A DNA stretch of 64,000 nt from Synechococcus sp. SynAce01 (GTDB taxonomy: Bacteria > Cyanobacteriota > Cyanobacteriia > PCC-6307 > Cyanobiaceae), in assembly GCF_001885215.1 (NCBI RefSeq), contig NZ_CP018091.1:2480001-2544000 (forward strand), written 5' to 3'. Positions 20,895 through 30,203 of the stretch are shown in pieces (the stretch's first letter is position 1; each line of letters starts with the position of its first letter). The notes under the pieces were generated by a model. It saw only the letters and a list, made by a program, of their open reading frames with translations, did not search any database and was not told the DNA's origin. Made by a program: the position numbers and the translations under genes.

Positions 20895-21116
20895 TCAGCC
20901 CAGCGGGCGAATCAGGGCCACAGCGCGGCGGCCCATCAGCAGCAACGGAGCCTCCGGGCTGGTTTTCAGGGCCAGAAATTCCGGGTCCTGCCAGTACAGG
21001 CAGCCGCCCAGGGCGGTGCCGTCGATGAGCTGCAGCTGGAGTGGGGTGCGCTCACGGATCCAGTCCTGGAGTTGGCGCACCCCGGGCAGACTGGGATCCA
21101 GGGCATGACTCTCCAT
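20895..21116 (-). CDS. hfq: Cyanobacterial Hfq-like protein
   Basis: 73 aa Sm-like protein. LPGVRQLQDWIRERTPLQLQLIDGT then GGCLYWQDPEFLAL matches the cyanobacterial Hfq pattern (LPSVRQvQ.lI...TP.ei.l..G....G...WQD...l), and the position divergent from dapF is the usual cyanobacterial location. Known cyanobacterial Hfq proteins form hexamers but bind RNA poorly; the Synechocystis one works with the type IV pilus motor in motility. The C-terminal Sm2 segment (MGRRAVALIRPL) lacks the YKHA-type motif of proteobacterial Hfq. Confidence 0.85.
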   Translation of the reverse strand: MESHALDPSLPGVRQLQDWIRERTPLQLQLIDGTALGGCLYWQDPEFLALKTSPEAPLLLMGRRAVALIRPLG

Positions 21117-21124
21117 AGGATCAA

Positions 21125-22264
21125 ATGTATGTGGATGGGGCGATGCCGATGCTGGCCTTCAGCAAATACCAAGGACTGGGCAATGATTTTCTTTTGCTCG
21201 ATGGCCGCGAAGCCGCCCAGGCCGACGAGACCCTGGGGCTGAGCCCGGAGACGGTGCAGCGGATCTGCGATCGCCGCTTCGGGGTGGGCGGTGACGGCGT
21301 GATCCTGGCCCTGCCGCCGCAACAGGGCGGCGAACTGCGCATGCGGATCTTCAATGCCGATGGCAGCGAGGCGGAGATGTGCGGCAACGGCATCCGCTGT
21401 CTGGCCCGCTTCCTCGCCGACAGCGATGGCGACACTCCGGGGCGGCGCTGGCAGGTGGAAACCCTGGCCGGCGCGATCGTGCCGGAACTGCTCGCCGACG
21501 GCAGCGTGCGCGTTGATATGGGCGAGCCCTTTCTGCAGCCAGCAGACGTGCCCACCACGCTGCAGGTCGGGCCGGCCGGCTTGCCCCAGGGCGAACTCGA
21601 AGCGGGTGGAGAAACCTTTGCCGTTGCGGCGGTGGGGATGGGCAATCCCCATCTCGTCATCCCGGTGGCCGCCGTTGAATACGTTGATCTCGAGCGCCTG
21701 GGTCCGCTCCTGGAGGTGGACCCGGCCTTCCCCGCCCGCGCCAATGTCCATTTCGTGGCCGTGCGGGCGGCTGACCACCTGGTGATGCGGGTGTGGGAGC
21801 GGGGCGCGGGCCCCACCCTGGCCTGCGGCACCGGAGCCTGTGCCGTGCTGGTGGCCTGCCATCGCCTGGGCCTGAGCGGGCCAGAGGCGCGGGTGGATCT
21901 GCCGGGTGGAACGCTGTGGATCCGCTGGGATCTACAAACCGGCCATCTGTTCATGGCCGGGCCGGCAGAACCGGCGTTTGATGGGGTGCTCGCCCCCGAG
22001 CTGCTGGGCCTGGAGCAGGCCCAGCCCGTTGCCGCTGAACCCTCTCTCCCAGCGGTGAGTGCCGAGCAGCCAGCGATCAACTGCTCCGTCGCTTGCGTTC
22101 AGGGCTGCCAGCAACCGGAGAACTGCCCCAGTGCTGAGGCCCGCGCCCGGGTCGACGCCCTGCTCAGCAGCCGTTCGCTCGATGATCTCGTTGCCATGGC
22201 CTCCGGATCGCTCGAATCCCGCAGCCGGGCCCGACTGGAGCGCGATGAGCCAGCCCAGGGTTGA
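21125..22264 (+). CDS. dapF: Diaminopimelate epimerase with Cys-rich C-terminal extension
   Basis: Converts LL- to meso-diaminopimelate for lysine and peptidoglycan. Numbered from ATG 21125 (379 aa; ATGs at 21143 and 21149 are alternatives, the last giving the family start MLAFSKYQGLGNDF). Catalytic cysteines lie in AEMCGNGIRC (about C86) and LACGTGACAV (about C234). The enzyme core ends near residue 287, normal for DapF. A further 90 residues include four cysteines spaced C-x3-C-x3-C-x5-C (residues 320-334) and an Arg/Ser-rich helix. The last 20 nt overlap the cysteine desulfurase gene. Confidence 0.94.
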   Translation: MYVDGAMPMLAFSKYQGLGNDFLLLDGREAAQADETLGLSPETVQRICDRRFGVGGDGVILALPPQQGGELRMRIFNADGSEAEMCGNGIRCLARFLADSDGDTPGRRWQVETLAGAIVPELLADGSVRVDMGEPFLQPADVPTTLQVGPAGLPQGELEAGGETFAVAAVGMGNPHLVIPVAAVEYVDLERLGPLLEVDPAFPARANVHFVAVRAADHLVMRVWERGAGPTLACGTGACAVLVACHRLGLSGPEARVDLPGGTLWIRWDLQTGHLFMAGPAEPAFDGVLAPELLGLEQAQPVAAEPSLPAVSAEQPAINCSVACVQGCQQPENCPSAEARARVDALLSSRSLDDLVAMASGSLESRSRARLERDEPAQG

Positions 22265-23426
22265 GCCGCCGCTCTATCTAGACGCCTGTGCGACGGCTCC
22301 GCCGGCTGAGGCGGTGCTGGCGGTGATGGCCCAGGCGCAGGAGTCGGCCTGGGCGAATCCCTCCAGCCTGCATGGCTTCGGCCTGGCGGCTGCCGACAGC
22401 CTCGAACGTAGCCGTCAGGCGGTCGCGGCCAGCCTTGGAGCCGACCCCAACGGCCTCATTTTCTGCTCCGGTGGCACCGAAGCGGCCCATCTGGCGTTGC
22501 AAGGCGCTGCCGCAGCCCTGCCGCCTGGCCGCCTGGTGATCTCGGCTGTGGAGCATCCGGCCGTGACGGCCGCCGCCGCCGCCCTGGAACGGCTGGGCTG
22601 GCAGGTGGCGGTCTGTCCGGTCGACGGCTTCGGCCGGGTGCAGTTGGAGCCGCTCGATGCGCTGCTGGCCCCACCCACCCGTCTGGTGTCGGTGATCTGG
22701 GGGCAGAGCGAAGTGGGAACGCTGCAACCGATCGAGGCGATCGGACGGCGCTGCCGCGCCGCTGGAGTGGTGTTTCACACCGATGCGGTTCAGGTGGTGG
22801 GCCACCAACCGATCCAGTTCGAGACGATGCCGGTTGACCTGCTCAGTTTCACCGCCCACAAGCTTCAAGGCCCACGGGGCATCGGTGTGCTGCTCTGCCG
22901 CCCCGACCTGGAGCTGCTGCCTTTGCTGGCTGGCGGCGGCCAGGAGGCGGGACGCAGGGCCGGAACCGAACCGGTGGTGCTGGCGGCGGGGCTGGCTGAG
23001 GCCTTGCGCCTCTGTGATCAGCGCCTGCTGGCCAATGGTGGCATCGACCCGATCCAGGCGCGGCGTGATCGCTTGGCTGCGGCCTTGCTGGCCCTGCCGG
23101 GGCTGAGCCTGAGCGGCTGCCCGCAGCGCAGGCTGCCCCACCACATCAGCCTCTTGGTGGCAGATGACCAGGGCCGCCCGTTGCCGGGACGGTCGCTGGT
23201 TCAAGCCCTCTGGCGGCAGGGATTGGCGGTGAGCAGTGGCACGGCCTGTCAGCAGGGGCAAGCCAGGGGCAGCGCGGTGCTGGCGGCCATGGGATACAGC
23301 CCCGAGCAGGCGTCGAGTGGCGTGCGGCTCAGCCTTGGGCCCTGGTTGAGCGACCAGGACCTGGCGGCTGTTCCGGCGGCCTTTGAACGGGCACAGCAGG
23401 CGATGGCCACAGATTTCAGCCGGTAG
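22245..23426 (+). CDS. Cysteine desulfurase (NifS/IscS-like, class V aminotransferase)
   Basis: PLP enzyme removing sulfur from cysteine for Fe-S clusters or thio-modification; 393 aa. Features: GGTEAAHLALQG, VEHPAVTAAA, FHTDAVQVVG (PLP Asp/Gln), the Schiff-base Lys in SFTAHKLQGPRGIG, RRAGTEP, and an active-site Cys in SSGTACQQGQ. The start at ATG 22245 is supported by GGAG at 22237-22240 and the family N-terminus PLYLDACATAP (family consensus YLD.nAtt). It overlaps dapF by 20 nt. More divergent from IscS than usual, so its exact acceptor is unknown. Confidence 0.9.
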   Translation: MSQPRVEPPLYLDACATAPPAEAVLAVMAQAQESAWANPSSLHGFGLAAADSLERSRQAVAASLGADPNGLIFCSGGTEAAHLALQGAAAALPPGRLVISAVEHPAVTAAAAALERLGWQVAVCPVDGFGRVQLEPLDALLAPPTRLVSVIWGQSEVGTLQPIEAIGRRCRAAGVVFHTDAVQVVGHQPIQFETMPVDLLSFTAHKLQGPRGIGVLLCRPDLELLPLLAGGGQEAGRRAGTEPVVLAAGLAEALRLCDQRLLANGGIDPIQARRDRLAAALLALPGLSLSGCPQRRLPHHISLLVADDQGRPLPGRSLVQALWRQGLAVSSGTACQQGQARGSAVLAAMGYSPEQASSGVRLSLGPWLSDQDLAAVPAAFERAQQAMATDFSR

Positions 23427-23452
23427 GGTCAAATCCCCGAGACCCCCCAGGC

Positions 23453-24181
23453 GTGCTTCCTTCCGACCTGCGCAGCGCTGAAGCTGAAAGCCTCTGCGCC
23501 CTGCAATCTGCGCTCGATGCCACCGCAGAGGGCGGCACGGCCAGCCGTTGGACGATCGAGTTTCGCTTCCAGGGTCTGAAGATCCTGCCTCTGGCCTTGC
23601 GCTTTGGGGCGGCGTTGCAGGAGCAAGGGCTGCCGATGCGCCTGCTGTTCACCGATGCCGGTGCCACGGCCCTGGCCAAGCGGGACGCCCCTGATCTGGC
23701 CGGCTCGATCGCCAGCCTCGGCGATCAGATCCGGCTGCAGAAGGCAGCTGACCCGGAGGCTGAGCCTGGGGCTGAGCTCGTCACAGAGTTGCTGGTGTTG
23801 GTGGCACCGGCCTTGGCTGAGTACGAAGATGTTGACACGATCTGCCAGCAGCACCGTGGAGCCGTGCTGCTGCTGAACGGCAATCTGGAGGATGCCGCCA
23901 TCGGCATCGGCAGTGTGGCCCGACAGCGCCGGCGGGGTTTCCTCTCCACCTGGAGTTGCGCCTATGCCCTGATCCCCCTGGCCGAGGCAGCCCTGCGGCG
24001 CTCGTTTCCCGATCCCTGGGGCCTCTACCGCCGGGATGCTGACGGCTATCGCTGGGTGGCGAACTTCGAACAGAAACCGGATGCCGAGCTTCAGGCCGAA
24101 GCCCTCAAACCGGGCCAGACCCCCTCAATGGCAGATGGTCTGAAGGCCCTCGATCGCTTTCTTGGCAGTCTCAGCAATTGA
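23453..24181 (+). CDS. DUF1995 family protein
   Basis: 242 aa from a GTG at 23453. Resembles the DUF1995 family of cyanobacteria and plastids: FRFQGLKILPLALRFGAALQEQGLPMRLLFTDAGATALAKRD is a family-like N-terminal half, and GAVLLLNGNLEDAAIGIGSVARQRRRGFLSTW the central signature. Plant members such as LPA3 help photosystem II assembly, but the role of bacterial members is not established. Follows the cysteine desulfurase by 26 nt and is probably in the same transcript. Confidence 0.82.
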   Translation: MLPSDLRSAEAESLCALQSALDATAEGGTASRWTIEFRFQGLKILPLALRFGAALQEQGLPMRLLFTDAGATALAKRDAPDLAGSIASLGDQIRLQKAADPEAEPGAELVTELLVLVAPALAEYEDVDTICQQHRGAVLLLNGNLEDAAIGIGSVARQRRRGFLSTWSCAYALIPLAEAALRRSFPDPWGLYRRDADGYRWVANFEQKPDAELQAEALKPGQTPSMADGLKALDRFLGSLSN

Positions 24182-24295
24182 GCTCCTTGTCTGCGGGATC
24201 GGCTCTGGTGGGACCGGTTCGGCTGCGATCGGATCGCGCCGGGGGGTGGTGGGCTGCGGAGAAGCTCCTTAAGCTTGCGTGTCTGCAGATTTTTG

Positions 24296-24823
24296 ATGGC
24301 CGCTGAGCTCAACAAACGCCGATGGTCCTGGAGCCTGATTGATCTCGGGGCCCTCACGGCGGTGTTGCTTGCCGTTGGCGGTGTGATCTGGAGCCCCAAG
24401 CTCAGTGGAGCTGTCGCCCAGGCCACCGGTGCCATGCAGCCCGTCCTGGTCACGGTGGATGTGCGCGGCGTGCCCGTTGCCGATCCAGCCGGGCTGATCG
24501 AGGCCGCCCGCGCGGAGGGCAAGGTCAACATCGTGATTCGCAACCAACCCCACGGCACGGTGAAGCTGAAGCAGATCTCTTCCCTGCAGCGCCGGCTTGT
24601 GGCTGTTCAGCCCGACGGCAGCGTCGTGACTGCCGTCGATCCGAACCAGGCGATGGTGGGATCCCTGGATGCCCGTTTTCTGCTGGAGGGACAGGGTCGT
24701 AAGACTGGCGGCGGCGTTGTGTTTGGCAACCAGAACCTGAAGATCGGCGCGCCGGTTGAGCTCGAAGGTGCCCAGTTCCGTGTCGGTGGCACGGTCAGCG
24801 GATTGCGTCTGGAGGACTCCTGA
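24296..24823 (+). CDS. DUF4330 family membrane-anchored protein
   Basis: 175 aa from ATG 24296 (ATG 24275 would add seven residues). The short N-terminus RRWSWSLIDLGALTAVLLAVGGVIWSPKL carries one transmembrane segment (about 14-32), followed by an extracytoplasmic beta-rich part (PVLVTVDVRGVPVADPAGLIEA, NIVIRNQPHGTVKL) typical of DUF4330. Function unknown. Sits 3 nt upstream of dacB, so a shared mRNA and an envelope role are likely, though the latter is inference. Confidence 0.82.
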   Translation: MAAELNKRRWSWSLIDLGALTAVLLAVGGVIWSPKLSGAVAQATGAMQPVLVTVDVRGVPVADPAGLIEAARAEGKVNIVIRNQPHGTVKLKQISSLQRRLVAVQPDGSVVTAVDPNQAMVGSLDARFLLEGQGRKTGGGVVFGNQNLKIGAPVELEGAQFRVGGTVSGLRLEDS

Positions 24824-24826
24824 ACC

Positions 24827-26119
24827 ATGGCCACTTCCATCCGACGATCCGCCTCGCGCTCCCTGGGGATAGGCCTGGGGCTTGGCTTTTCCCTGCTGCC
24901 GCTCGCTCCACTGCGGGCGTTGCCTGTCTCGCCTGTTTCAGCTCTGCCGGTGGTCAGTCCGCAGGTCGGACTAACCCAGCTCCAGAACCAGGTCAGCTGT
25001 CCGGCCCTGCAGTCCAGGGTACTGGGCATCCTGGGTGGGCAGGCCAGCGTCTGGAGCGTGACGGTGGCCGACGGTTCCGGTCGGCTGCTGGCCGATGTCA
25101 ATGGGCAGCGACCCCGGGTTCCAGCCTCGAATCAGAAACTGGTCAGTACCGCCTTCGCCCTCGATCAGCTCGGGCCTGATTACCGGCTGAGCACCAGGCT
25201 CTGGCGACTACCGAATGGCAACCTGCGACTCACTGGTGAGGGCGACCCCGACCTGGCCGTACCCCAGCTGCAGCGCATCGCCAAGCTGGCGCTCGGATCG
25301 GGCGGTGGCCCCGGCCAGGCGCAGGGCCCGGTGCGCCTGGAGCTCGCCGAGGAACCGGCCCAGGCCTGGTGGCCTCCTGGCTGGCACCAGGGCGATCGGG
25401 CCTTTGCCTATGGCGCCCCGATCACCCGGTTGGCGATTACCAGCAACGCCATTGAGATGGCCGTGGCCAATCCGCCGGGCCGGCTGCAGCGGCTGTTGGC
25501 CAATGAGCTCACCCGCCAAGGTGGCCAGGCCACCCAGCTGGCCGTTGTCCCGGCCCAAAGCCCCCTCCCCGAAGACTCTCAGCTGCTGCATGTGGAGCCA
25601 TCGGCGCCGATGCACAACCTGCTCAGCCTGGCCAATTCAGAGAGTCACAACTTCACCTCCGAGGTGCTCTTACGCCAGGCCGGCGGCAGCTGGAACCTTC
25701 CCCAGAGCCGCAACGCCGCCAGCCAGTGGCTCGGCCAGCAGGGCTTGCCGATGCAGGGGGTCGTTCTCGTGGATGGCAGCGGTCTTGACCGCGGCAACCG
25801 TCTGACCAGCCGGTTTGTGGCGGCTCTGTTGCTGCGCATGGCCGAGCATCCTTTCGCTTCCCGTTACTGGGCGTCGATGGCGGTGGCGGGCAAGCGGGGC
25901 AGCCTGCGCAACCTCTACAAGGGCACCAGCCTCGATGGCCGTTTCTATGGCAAGACCGGAACCCTCACCGGGGTGCGTTCGATCAGTGGGGTACTCAATA
26001 CCAGTGACGGCCCCCGTTACGTGAGCCTGATCTCCAACGGTGCCGGGTCACCCAACACCACGATCGGCCAGGTGCTGCGTCAGGTGCAGATCGTCAGCCT
26101 CTGCCAGCCGCCTGCTTGA
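24827..26119 (+). CDS. dacB: D-alanyl-D-alanine carboxypeptidase/endopeptidase (PBP4 family)
   Basis: Periplasmic class C penicillin-binding protein cutting D-Ala-D-Ala and peptide cross-links; 430 aa. A signal peptide covers about residues 1-30 (ASRSLGIGLGLGFSLLPLAPLRAL). The three penicillin-binding motifs are SxxK in ASNQKLVSTAFALDQ, SxN in SESHNFTSEVLLRQ and KTG in YGKTGTLTGVRSISG. A PBP4-like insert domain lies between the first two. The 3' end overlaps the convergent coiled-coil gene by 26 nt. Confidence 0.93.
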   Translation: MATSIRRSASRSLGIGLGLGFSLLPLAPLRALPVSPVSALPVVSPQVGLTQLQNQVSCPALQSRVLGILGGQASVWSVTVADGSGRLLADVNGQRPRVPASNQKLVSTAFALDQLGPDYRLSTRLWRLPNGNLRLTGEGDPDLAVPQLQRIAKLALGSGGGPGQAQGPVRLELAEEPAQAWWPPGWHQGDRAFAYGAPITRLAITSNAIEMAVANPPGRLQRLLANELTRQGGQATQLAVVPAQSPLPEDSQLLHVEPSAPMHNLLSLANSESHNFTSEVLLRQAGGSWNLPQSRNAASQWLGQQGLPMQGVVLVDGSGLDRGNRLTSRFVAALLLRMAEHPFASRYWASMAVAGKRGSLRNLYKGTSLDGRFYGKTGTLTGVRSISGVLNTSDGPRYVSLISNGAGSPNTTIGQVLRQVQIVSLCQPPA

Positions 26120-27023
26120 GGCGTGAGGCGGCACGGCGGGCTCGGCTCATGGGAGCCTCAGACGAGGTTTTCTGGTCCAGCTCTGCCGATGGCGTCTCGT
26201 TCGTCTGAATCCGACCGAGTTCGCGGCGGCCGGCCAATACCACCTTGCTGAGGTCGCCGAGGCGCGTTTCGAGTTCGCCGAGCACCTGCTCGGCATAGTG
26301 ATTGGCCCCGTCCTGGACGGCACCGGCTTCCTGGCGGCTGCGGCTGATTAAGGCCTCGCACTGCTGTTGGGTCTGCTGGCGGAACTGGAGGGCATCATTC
26401 TGGAGCCGTTCGGCCTCTGACTGGCTCTCGCGCTGGATGCGCAGGCCCTCGACGCGAATCTGTTCGAGTTCCTGCAGGCTCTGCTGGCGGGCGCGGTCAT
26501 GCTGCTCGCCCAGTTGCCGCTTCACTTCCACGTACTCGGAATCGAGCTGTTGTCGGCGTTGCATCGCCTCCTGTTCCAGTTGCTGGCGACGGCTGCTGAA
26601 CTGCTGTTCCGTCTGGGCCAGGCGGGTCTGGTGCTCTTGCTCGGCCTGGGCCACCTGCTGGCGCGTGCTCAGCAGCATCTGTTCGCATTGCTGGCGGGCC
26701 TGCTCGCGCATGTCCGCCACCTGGCGTTCAGCTTCCTGACGGATGGCCGCCGAATTGATCAGCTCCTCCCGTTCCTTCTGGGCCTGGGAGAGGAGTTCCT
26801 CGGCCTGCAGTCGGGTTTTGGCAATGAAGCTTTCCCGCTGCTTGAGCAGCTCCTCAGCCTGGGTGAGCTGGACCGGAATGGCATCCCGTACGGCATCCAT
26901 CAACTCGATGGCGTCCTGCTCATTGACCAGACGGCCACCGCTGAAAGGAATGCGGCTGCCCTCAAGCACGATCTCCTCGAGTTGATCGAGTTGATCCAGC
27001 ACGCTGATCCGGGGTTCAGCCAT
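26094..27023 (-). CDS. Long coiled-coil protein, DivIVA-like
   Basis: 309 aa, almost entirely helical and Gln/Glu/Arg-rich. Residues about 20-60 (RIPFSGGRLVNEQDAIELMDAVRDAIPVQL) form a conserved N-terminal module; about 65-260 are heptad-like coiled coil (EELLSQAQKEREEL, RRQQLEQEAMQRRQQL). The C-terminal 30 residues are basic. The arrangement resembles DivIVA/ATP synthase b-like proteins often encoded beside coaD in cyanobacteria. A role in cell division or polarity is inference. Starts 18 nt after coaD on the same strand. Confidence 0.78.
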   Translation of the reverse strand: MAEPRISVLDQLDQLEEIVLEGSRIPFSGGRLVNEQDAIELMDAVRDAIPVQLTQAEELLKQRESFIAKTRLQAEELLSQAQKEREELINSAAIRQEAERQVADMREQARQQCEQMLLSTRQQVAQAEQEHQTRLAQTEQQFSSRRQQLEQEAMQRRQQLDSEYVEVKRQLGEQHDRARQQSLQELEQIRVEGLRIQRESQSEAERLQNDALQFRQQTQQQCEALISRSRQEAGAVQDGANHYAEQVLGELETRLGDLSKVVLAGRRELGRIQTNETPSAELDQKTSSEAPMSRARRAASRLKQAAGRG

Positions 27024-27041
27024 GGGAAGAGTGTGGAGTGA

Positions 27042-27521
27042 TTACCGATTAAAGAGCCTGGTGAGATCCTCTGCCACTCCGGTGGGCACCATGTGACGCA
27101 CGTCGCCGCCGAAACGGGCCACTTCCTTCACCACACTGCTGCTCAGAAAGCTGTGGTGGGCTGCAGTGGCAAGGAAAAGCGTCTCGACTTCCGTCGCCAG
27201 GCTCCGATTCGTGTGGGCGATCTGCAGTTCGAACTCGAAATCGGTCATGGCCCTCAGACCACGCAGGATGACGGCGGAGCCGGACTGCCGGGCGTAGTCG
27301 ACGGTGAGGCCATCGAAGCTGCTGACTTCCACCGCACCGAGATGGAGCGTGGCCCGGCGGATCTGTTCAAGCCGTTGCTCAAGCGGGAAGCTGGCTTGCT
27401 TGGCCGGGTTGCGCAACACCGCCACCACCAGGCCATCGAAGAGGCGATCGGCCCGCTCGATCAAGTCGAGATGGCCCAGGGTGAGGGGGTCGAAGCTGCC
27501 GGGGTAGAGGGCCTTCATCAA
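27042..27521 (-). CDS. coaD: Pantetheine-phosphate adenylyltransferase
   Basis: Adenylates 4'-phosphopantetheine to dephospho-CoA. 159 aa, the usual bacterial CoaD length. Nucleotidyltransferase motif [17 protein letters not shown] (TxGH), [22 protein letters not shown], and the ISS-type end [20 protein letters not shown]. Two ATGs (27521, 27518) are adjacent. Upstream of the DivIVA-like gene, probably in one operon. Confidence 0.96.
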   Translation of the reverse strand: MMKALYPGSFDPLTLGHLDLIERADRLFDGLVVAVLRNPAKQASFPLEQRLEQIRRATLHLGAVEVSSFDGLTVDYARQSGSAVILRGLRAMTDFEFELQIAHTNRSLATEVETLFLATAAHHSFLSSSVVKEVARFGGDVRHMVPTGVAEDLTRLFNR

Positions 27522-27634
27522 GCGTGGGCGGCAGGGCGGTGTGGCTGAAGCAACGCCCTGCCACTGGGCCGGATCCTATGGGCCCGATTGATGGGCTCCA
27601 CTTCACTGGCCCGGATGGCTAGGTGGAGGTTCCC

Positions 27635-27640
27635 TAGAGT
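27635..27640 (+). promoter_or_regulatory. Probable -10 element (TAGAGT) of the flavin reductase gene
   Basis: TAGAGT lies 30 nt before the ATG at 27670. It supports the 27670 start, since the earlier in-frame start at 27640 would touch the -10 element. No clear -35 was seen. Confidence 0.35.
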
Positions 27641-27669
27641 TGTCTGACATTCCTGTTCAGATTTTTCCG

Positions 27670-28188
27670 ATGGCTCCAGACACCAGCTCCGCCTCTGCCG
27701 CCGGCCTCGCTCTTGATGCGGCGGCCAAGAAAACCCTGTTGCGCAAGATTCCGCACGGCGTGTTCATCTGCGGTGTGGCCGAAGGGGAAGAGGTGAACGG
27801 CTTCACCGCCAGCTGGGTCACCCAGGGCTCCTTTGAGCCGCCGTTGGTGGTGATGGCCGTGCGGGCTGATTCCAGCAGCAACGGCATCATTCAGCGCACC
27901 GGTCGTTTCTCGCTCAACGTGCTCTCCGCTGACCAGAAAGACCTGGCAGCCGTGTTCTTCAAGCCCCAGAAGGGCATCGGCGGCCGCTTCGATGCCGCGC
28001 CGTTCAGCCTCGGTGCCCTCGGCCTGCCGATCCTCAACGAAGCCCTCGGCGCTCTTGAGTGCGTCCTGGTGGGTCAGGTGGCCCATGGCGACCACACGGT
28101 GTTCGTGGCCGAGGTGAAAACAGCGGTGCTGCATCGCGATGGTGCGGCCCTGGAGCTGGCCAGCACCGGTTGGCAATACGGCGGTTGA
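27670..28188 (+). CDS. Flavin reductase-like domain protein
   Basis: 172 aa from ATG 27670. Single FMN-binding split-barrel domain: [39 protein letters not shown] is the family's N-terminal pattern, and [18 protein letters not shown] and [20 protein letters not shown] follow. Family members reduce FMN/FAD with NAD(P)H, and some act beside flavodiiron proteins; I see no such partner next to it. Its stop overlaps the TTG start of uvrC by 3 nt. Confidence 0.88.
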   Translation: MAPDTSSASAAGLALDAAAKKTLLRKIPHGVFICGVAEGEEVNGFTASWVTQGSFEPPLVVMAVRADSSSNGIIQRTGRFSLNVLSADQKDLAAVFFKPQKGIGGRFDAAPFSLGALGLPILNEALGALECVLVGQVAHGDHTVFVAEVKTAVLHRDGAALELASTGWQYGG

Positions 28189-30161
28189 TCACGGCGGCGC
28201 CCCTGCGCAAAGACCCTGCCCGGCTGGAGCAGCGCCTCAAAGAGCTGCCAGCCGAACCGGGCTGTTACCTGTTGCGCGATGCCGAAGATCGCATCCTCTA
28301 CATCGGCAAGTCGAAGAGTCTGCGCAGCCGCGTGCGCAGCTACTTCCGCGACTCCCACGAGCTGAGCCCTCGCATCAGCCTGATGGTGCGCCAGATCTGT
28401 GAGATCGAGTTCATCGTCACCGACAGCGAAGCCGAGGCGCTGGCGCTGGAATCTAACTTGATCAAGGCCCACCAGCCGCACTTCAACGTGCTGCTCAAGG
28501 ACGACAAGAAATACCCCTATCTCTGCATCACCTGGAGCGAGCCCTACCCGCGCATCTTCATCACCCGGCGGCGGCGGCTGCGCAGCCCCCTGGACCGCTT
28601 CTACGGCCCCTACGTGGATGTGGGCCTGTTGCGCCGCACCCTGTTTCTGGTCAAACGGGTGTTCCCGCTGCGCCAAAGGCCCCAGCCCCTCTACCGCGAG
28701 CGCACCTGCCTGAATTTCGACATCGGCCGTTGTCCGGGCGTCTGCCAGGAGAAGATCAGCTCAGAGGATTACCAGCGCACCCTGCGCAAGGTGGCGATGG
28801 TGTTCCAGGGCCGCAGCGACGAACTTCAGCAGTTGCTGCGCGCCCAGATGGAAAAGGTGGCTGAACGGCTCGATTTCGAGCAGGCCGCCCGCATCCGCGA
28901 CCAGCTGGTGGGCCTCGAGCAGCTCACCGCCGACCAGAAGATGACCCTGGCCGATGGCTCGGTGTCGCGCGACGTGCTCGCCCTCGCCGCCGATCAACGC
29001 GTGGCGGCCGTGCAGTTGTTCCAGATGCGGGCCGGCAAGTTGGTGGGCCGGCTGGGGTACACCGCCGACGCCAGCATCGCCTCCCCCGGCGAGATCCTGC
29101 AACGGGTGCTTGAAGAGCACTACAGCCAGGTGGAGCCGGTTGAAATCCCTCCCGAGGTGCTGGTGCAACACCAGCTGCCCCGCCAGGAGTTGGTCGAAGA
29201 CTGGCTGAGCGAGCGGAGGGGCCACAAGGTGCGACTGCTGCAGCCAAGGCGGCAGCAGAAGGCCGAACTGATCGAACTGGTGGAACGCAACGCCGCCTTC
29301 GAGCTGGCCCGCGCCCAGCGCACCGCCGAGCAGCATGCGCTGGCCACCGAAGATCTGGCCCAGCTGCTCGATCTGCCCGAGCCCCCTCGCCGCATCGAGG
29401 GTTTCGACATCAGCCACATCCAGGGCAGCGACGCGGTCGCCTCCCAGGTGGTGTTTGTTGATGGCCTGCCGGCCAAGCAGCACTACCGCAAGTACCGGAT
29501 CCAGAGCAGCAGCATCACGGCCGGCCACTCCGACGACTTCATGGCGATGGCTGAGATCATGCGTCGCCGTTTTCGGCGCTGGTCCCAGGTGAAGGCCGAA
29601 GGGGCGAACCTGGCCGAGCTGCGGCGCCAGGCGAACACCCCGCTCCACACCGATGGTCTCGGCGACTGGCCCGACGTGGTGATGATCGATGGGGGCAAGG
29701 GCCAGCTCTCGGCGGTGATGGAGGCCCTGCGTGAGCTCGACTTGCACGAGGAGCTGGTGGTCTGCTCCCTGGCCAAGCAGCGCGAAGAGGTGTTTCTGCC
29801 CGGGGCGAGTACGCCGTTGGAGAGCGAACCCGAGCAGTTGGGCCTGCAGTTGCTGCGCCGCCTGCGCGACGAAGCCCATCGCTTTGCGGTCAGTTTCCAC
29901 CGCCAGCAGCGGGGTGAGCGGATGAAACGCTCCCGCCTCTCCGACATCCCCGGCCTGGGCCCGAAGCGGGTGAAGGAACTGCTCGGCCATTTCCGCTCGA
30001 TCGACGCCATCCAGCTGGCCAGTCCCGAGCAGATCGCTGCGGCGCCGGGTGTCGGTCCGGCCCTGGCGCGCCAGGTGTGGAGTTACTTCCATCCCGATGA
30101 CCTCGAGCAGGCCGCCGAAGCTGAATCGACCAGCCCAGTGCTTGCCGGACACCTGGAGTGA
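28185..30161 (+). CDS. uvrC: UvrABC excinuclease subunit C
   Basis: Makes the dual incisions in nucleotide excision repair. 658 aa from a TTG at 28185 overlapping the previous stop (TTGA). Domains in order: GIY-YIG endonuclease ([24 protein letters not shown]) at about 20-105, UVR motif for UvrB binding ([20 protein letters not shown]) near 225-245, RNase H-like nuclease ([34 protein letters not shown]), and C-terminal HhH pair ([29 protein letters not shown]). No upstream in-frame ATG fits the family N-terminus, so TTG is preferred. Confidence 0.95.
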   Translation: MITAAPLRKDPARLEQRLKELPAEPGCYLLRDAEDRILYIGKSKSLRSRVRSYFRDSHELSPRISLMVRQICEIEFIVTDSEAEALALESNLIKAHQPHFNVLLKDDKKYPYLCITWSEPYPRIFITRRRRLRSPLDRFYGPYVDVGLLRRTLFLVKRVFPLRQRPQPLYRERTCLNFDIGRCPGVCQEKISSEDYQRTLRKVAMVFQGRSDELQQLLRAQMEKVAERLDFEQAARIRDQLVGLEQLTADQKMTLADGSVSRDVLALAADQRVAAVQLFQMRAGKLVGRLGYTADASIASPGEILQRVLEEHYSQVEPVEIPPEVLVQHQLPRQELVEDWLSERRGHKVRLLQPRRQQKAELIELVERNAAFELARAQRTAEQHALATEDLAQLLDLPEPPRRIEGFDISHIQGSDAVASQVVFVDGLPAKQHYRKYRIQSSSITAGHSDDFMAMAEIMRRRFRRWSQVKAEGANLAELRRQANTPLHTDGLGDWPDVVMIDGGKGQLSAVMEALRELDLHEELVVCSLAKQREEVFLPGASTPLESEPEQLGLQLLRRLRDEAHRFAVSFHRQQRGERMKRSRLSDIPGLGPKRVKELLGHFRSIDAIQLASPEQIAAAPGVGPALARQVWSYFHPDDLEQAAEAESTSPVLAGHLE

Positions 30162-30203
30162 AGGAACTCTCCTTTAGCGTGAAGTTCCTTTCCCCTGGCC
30201 TTG

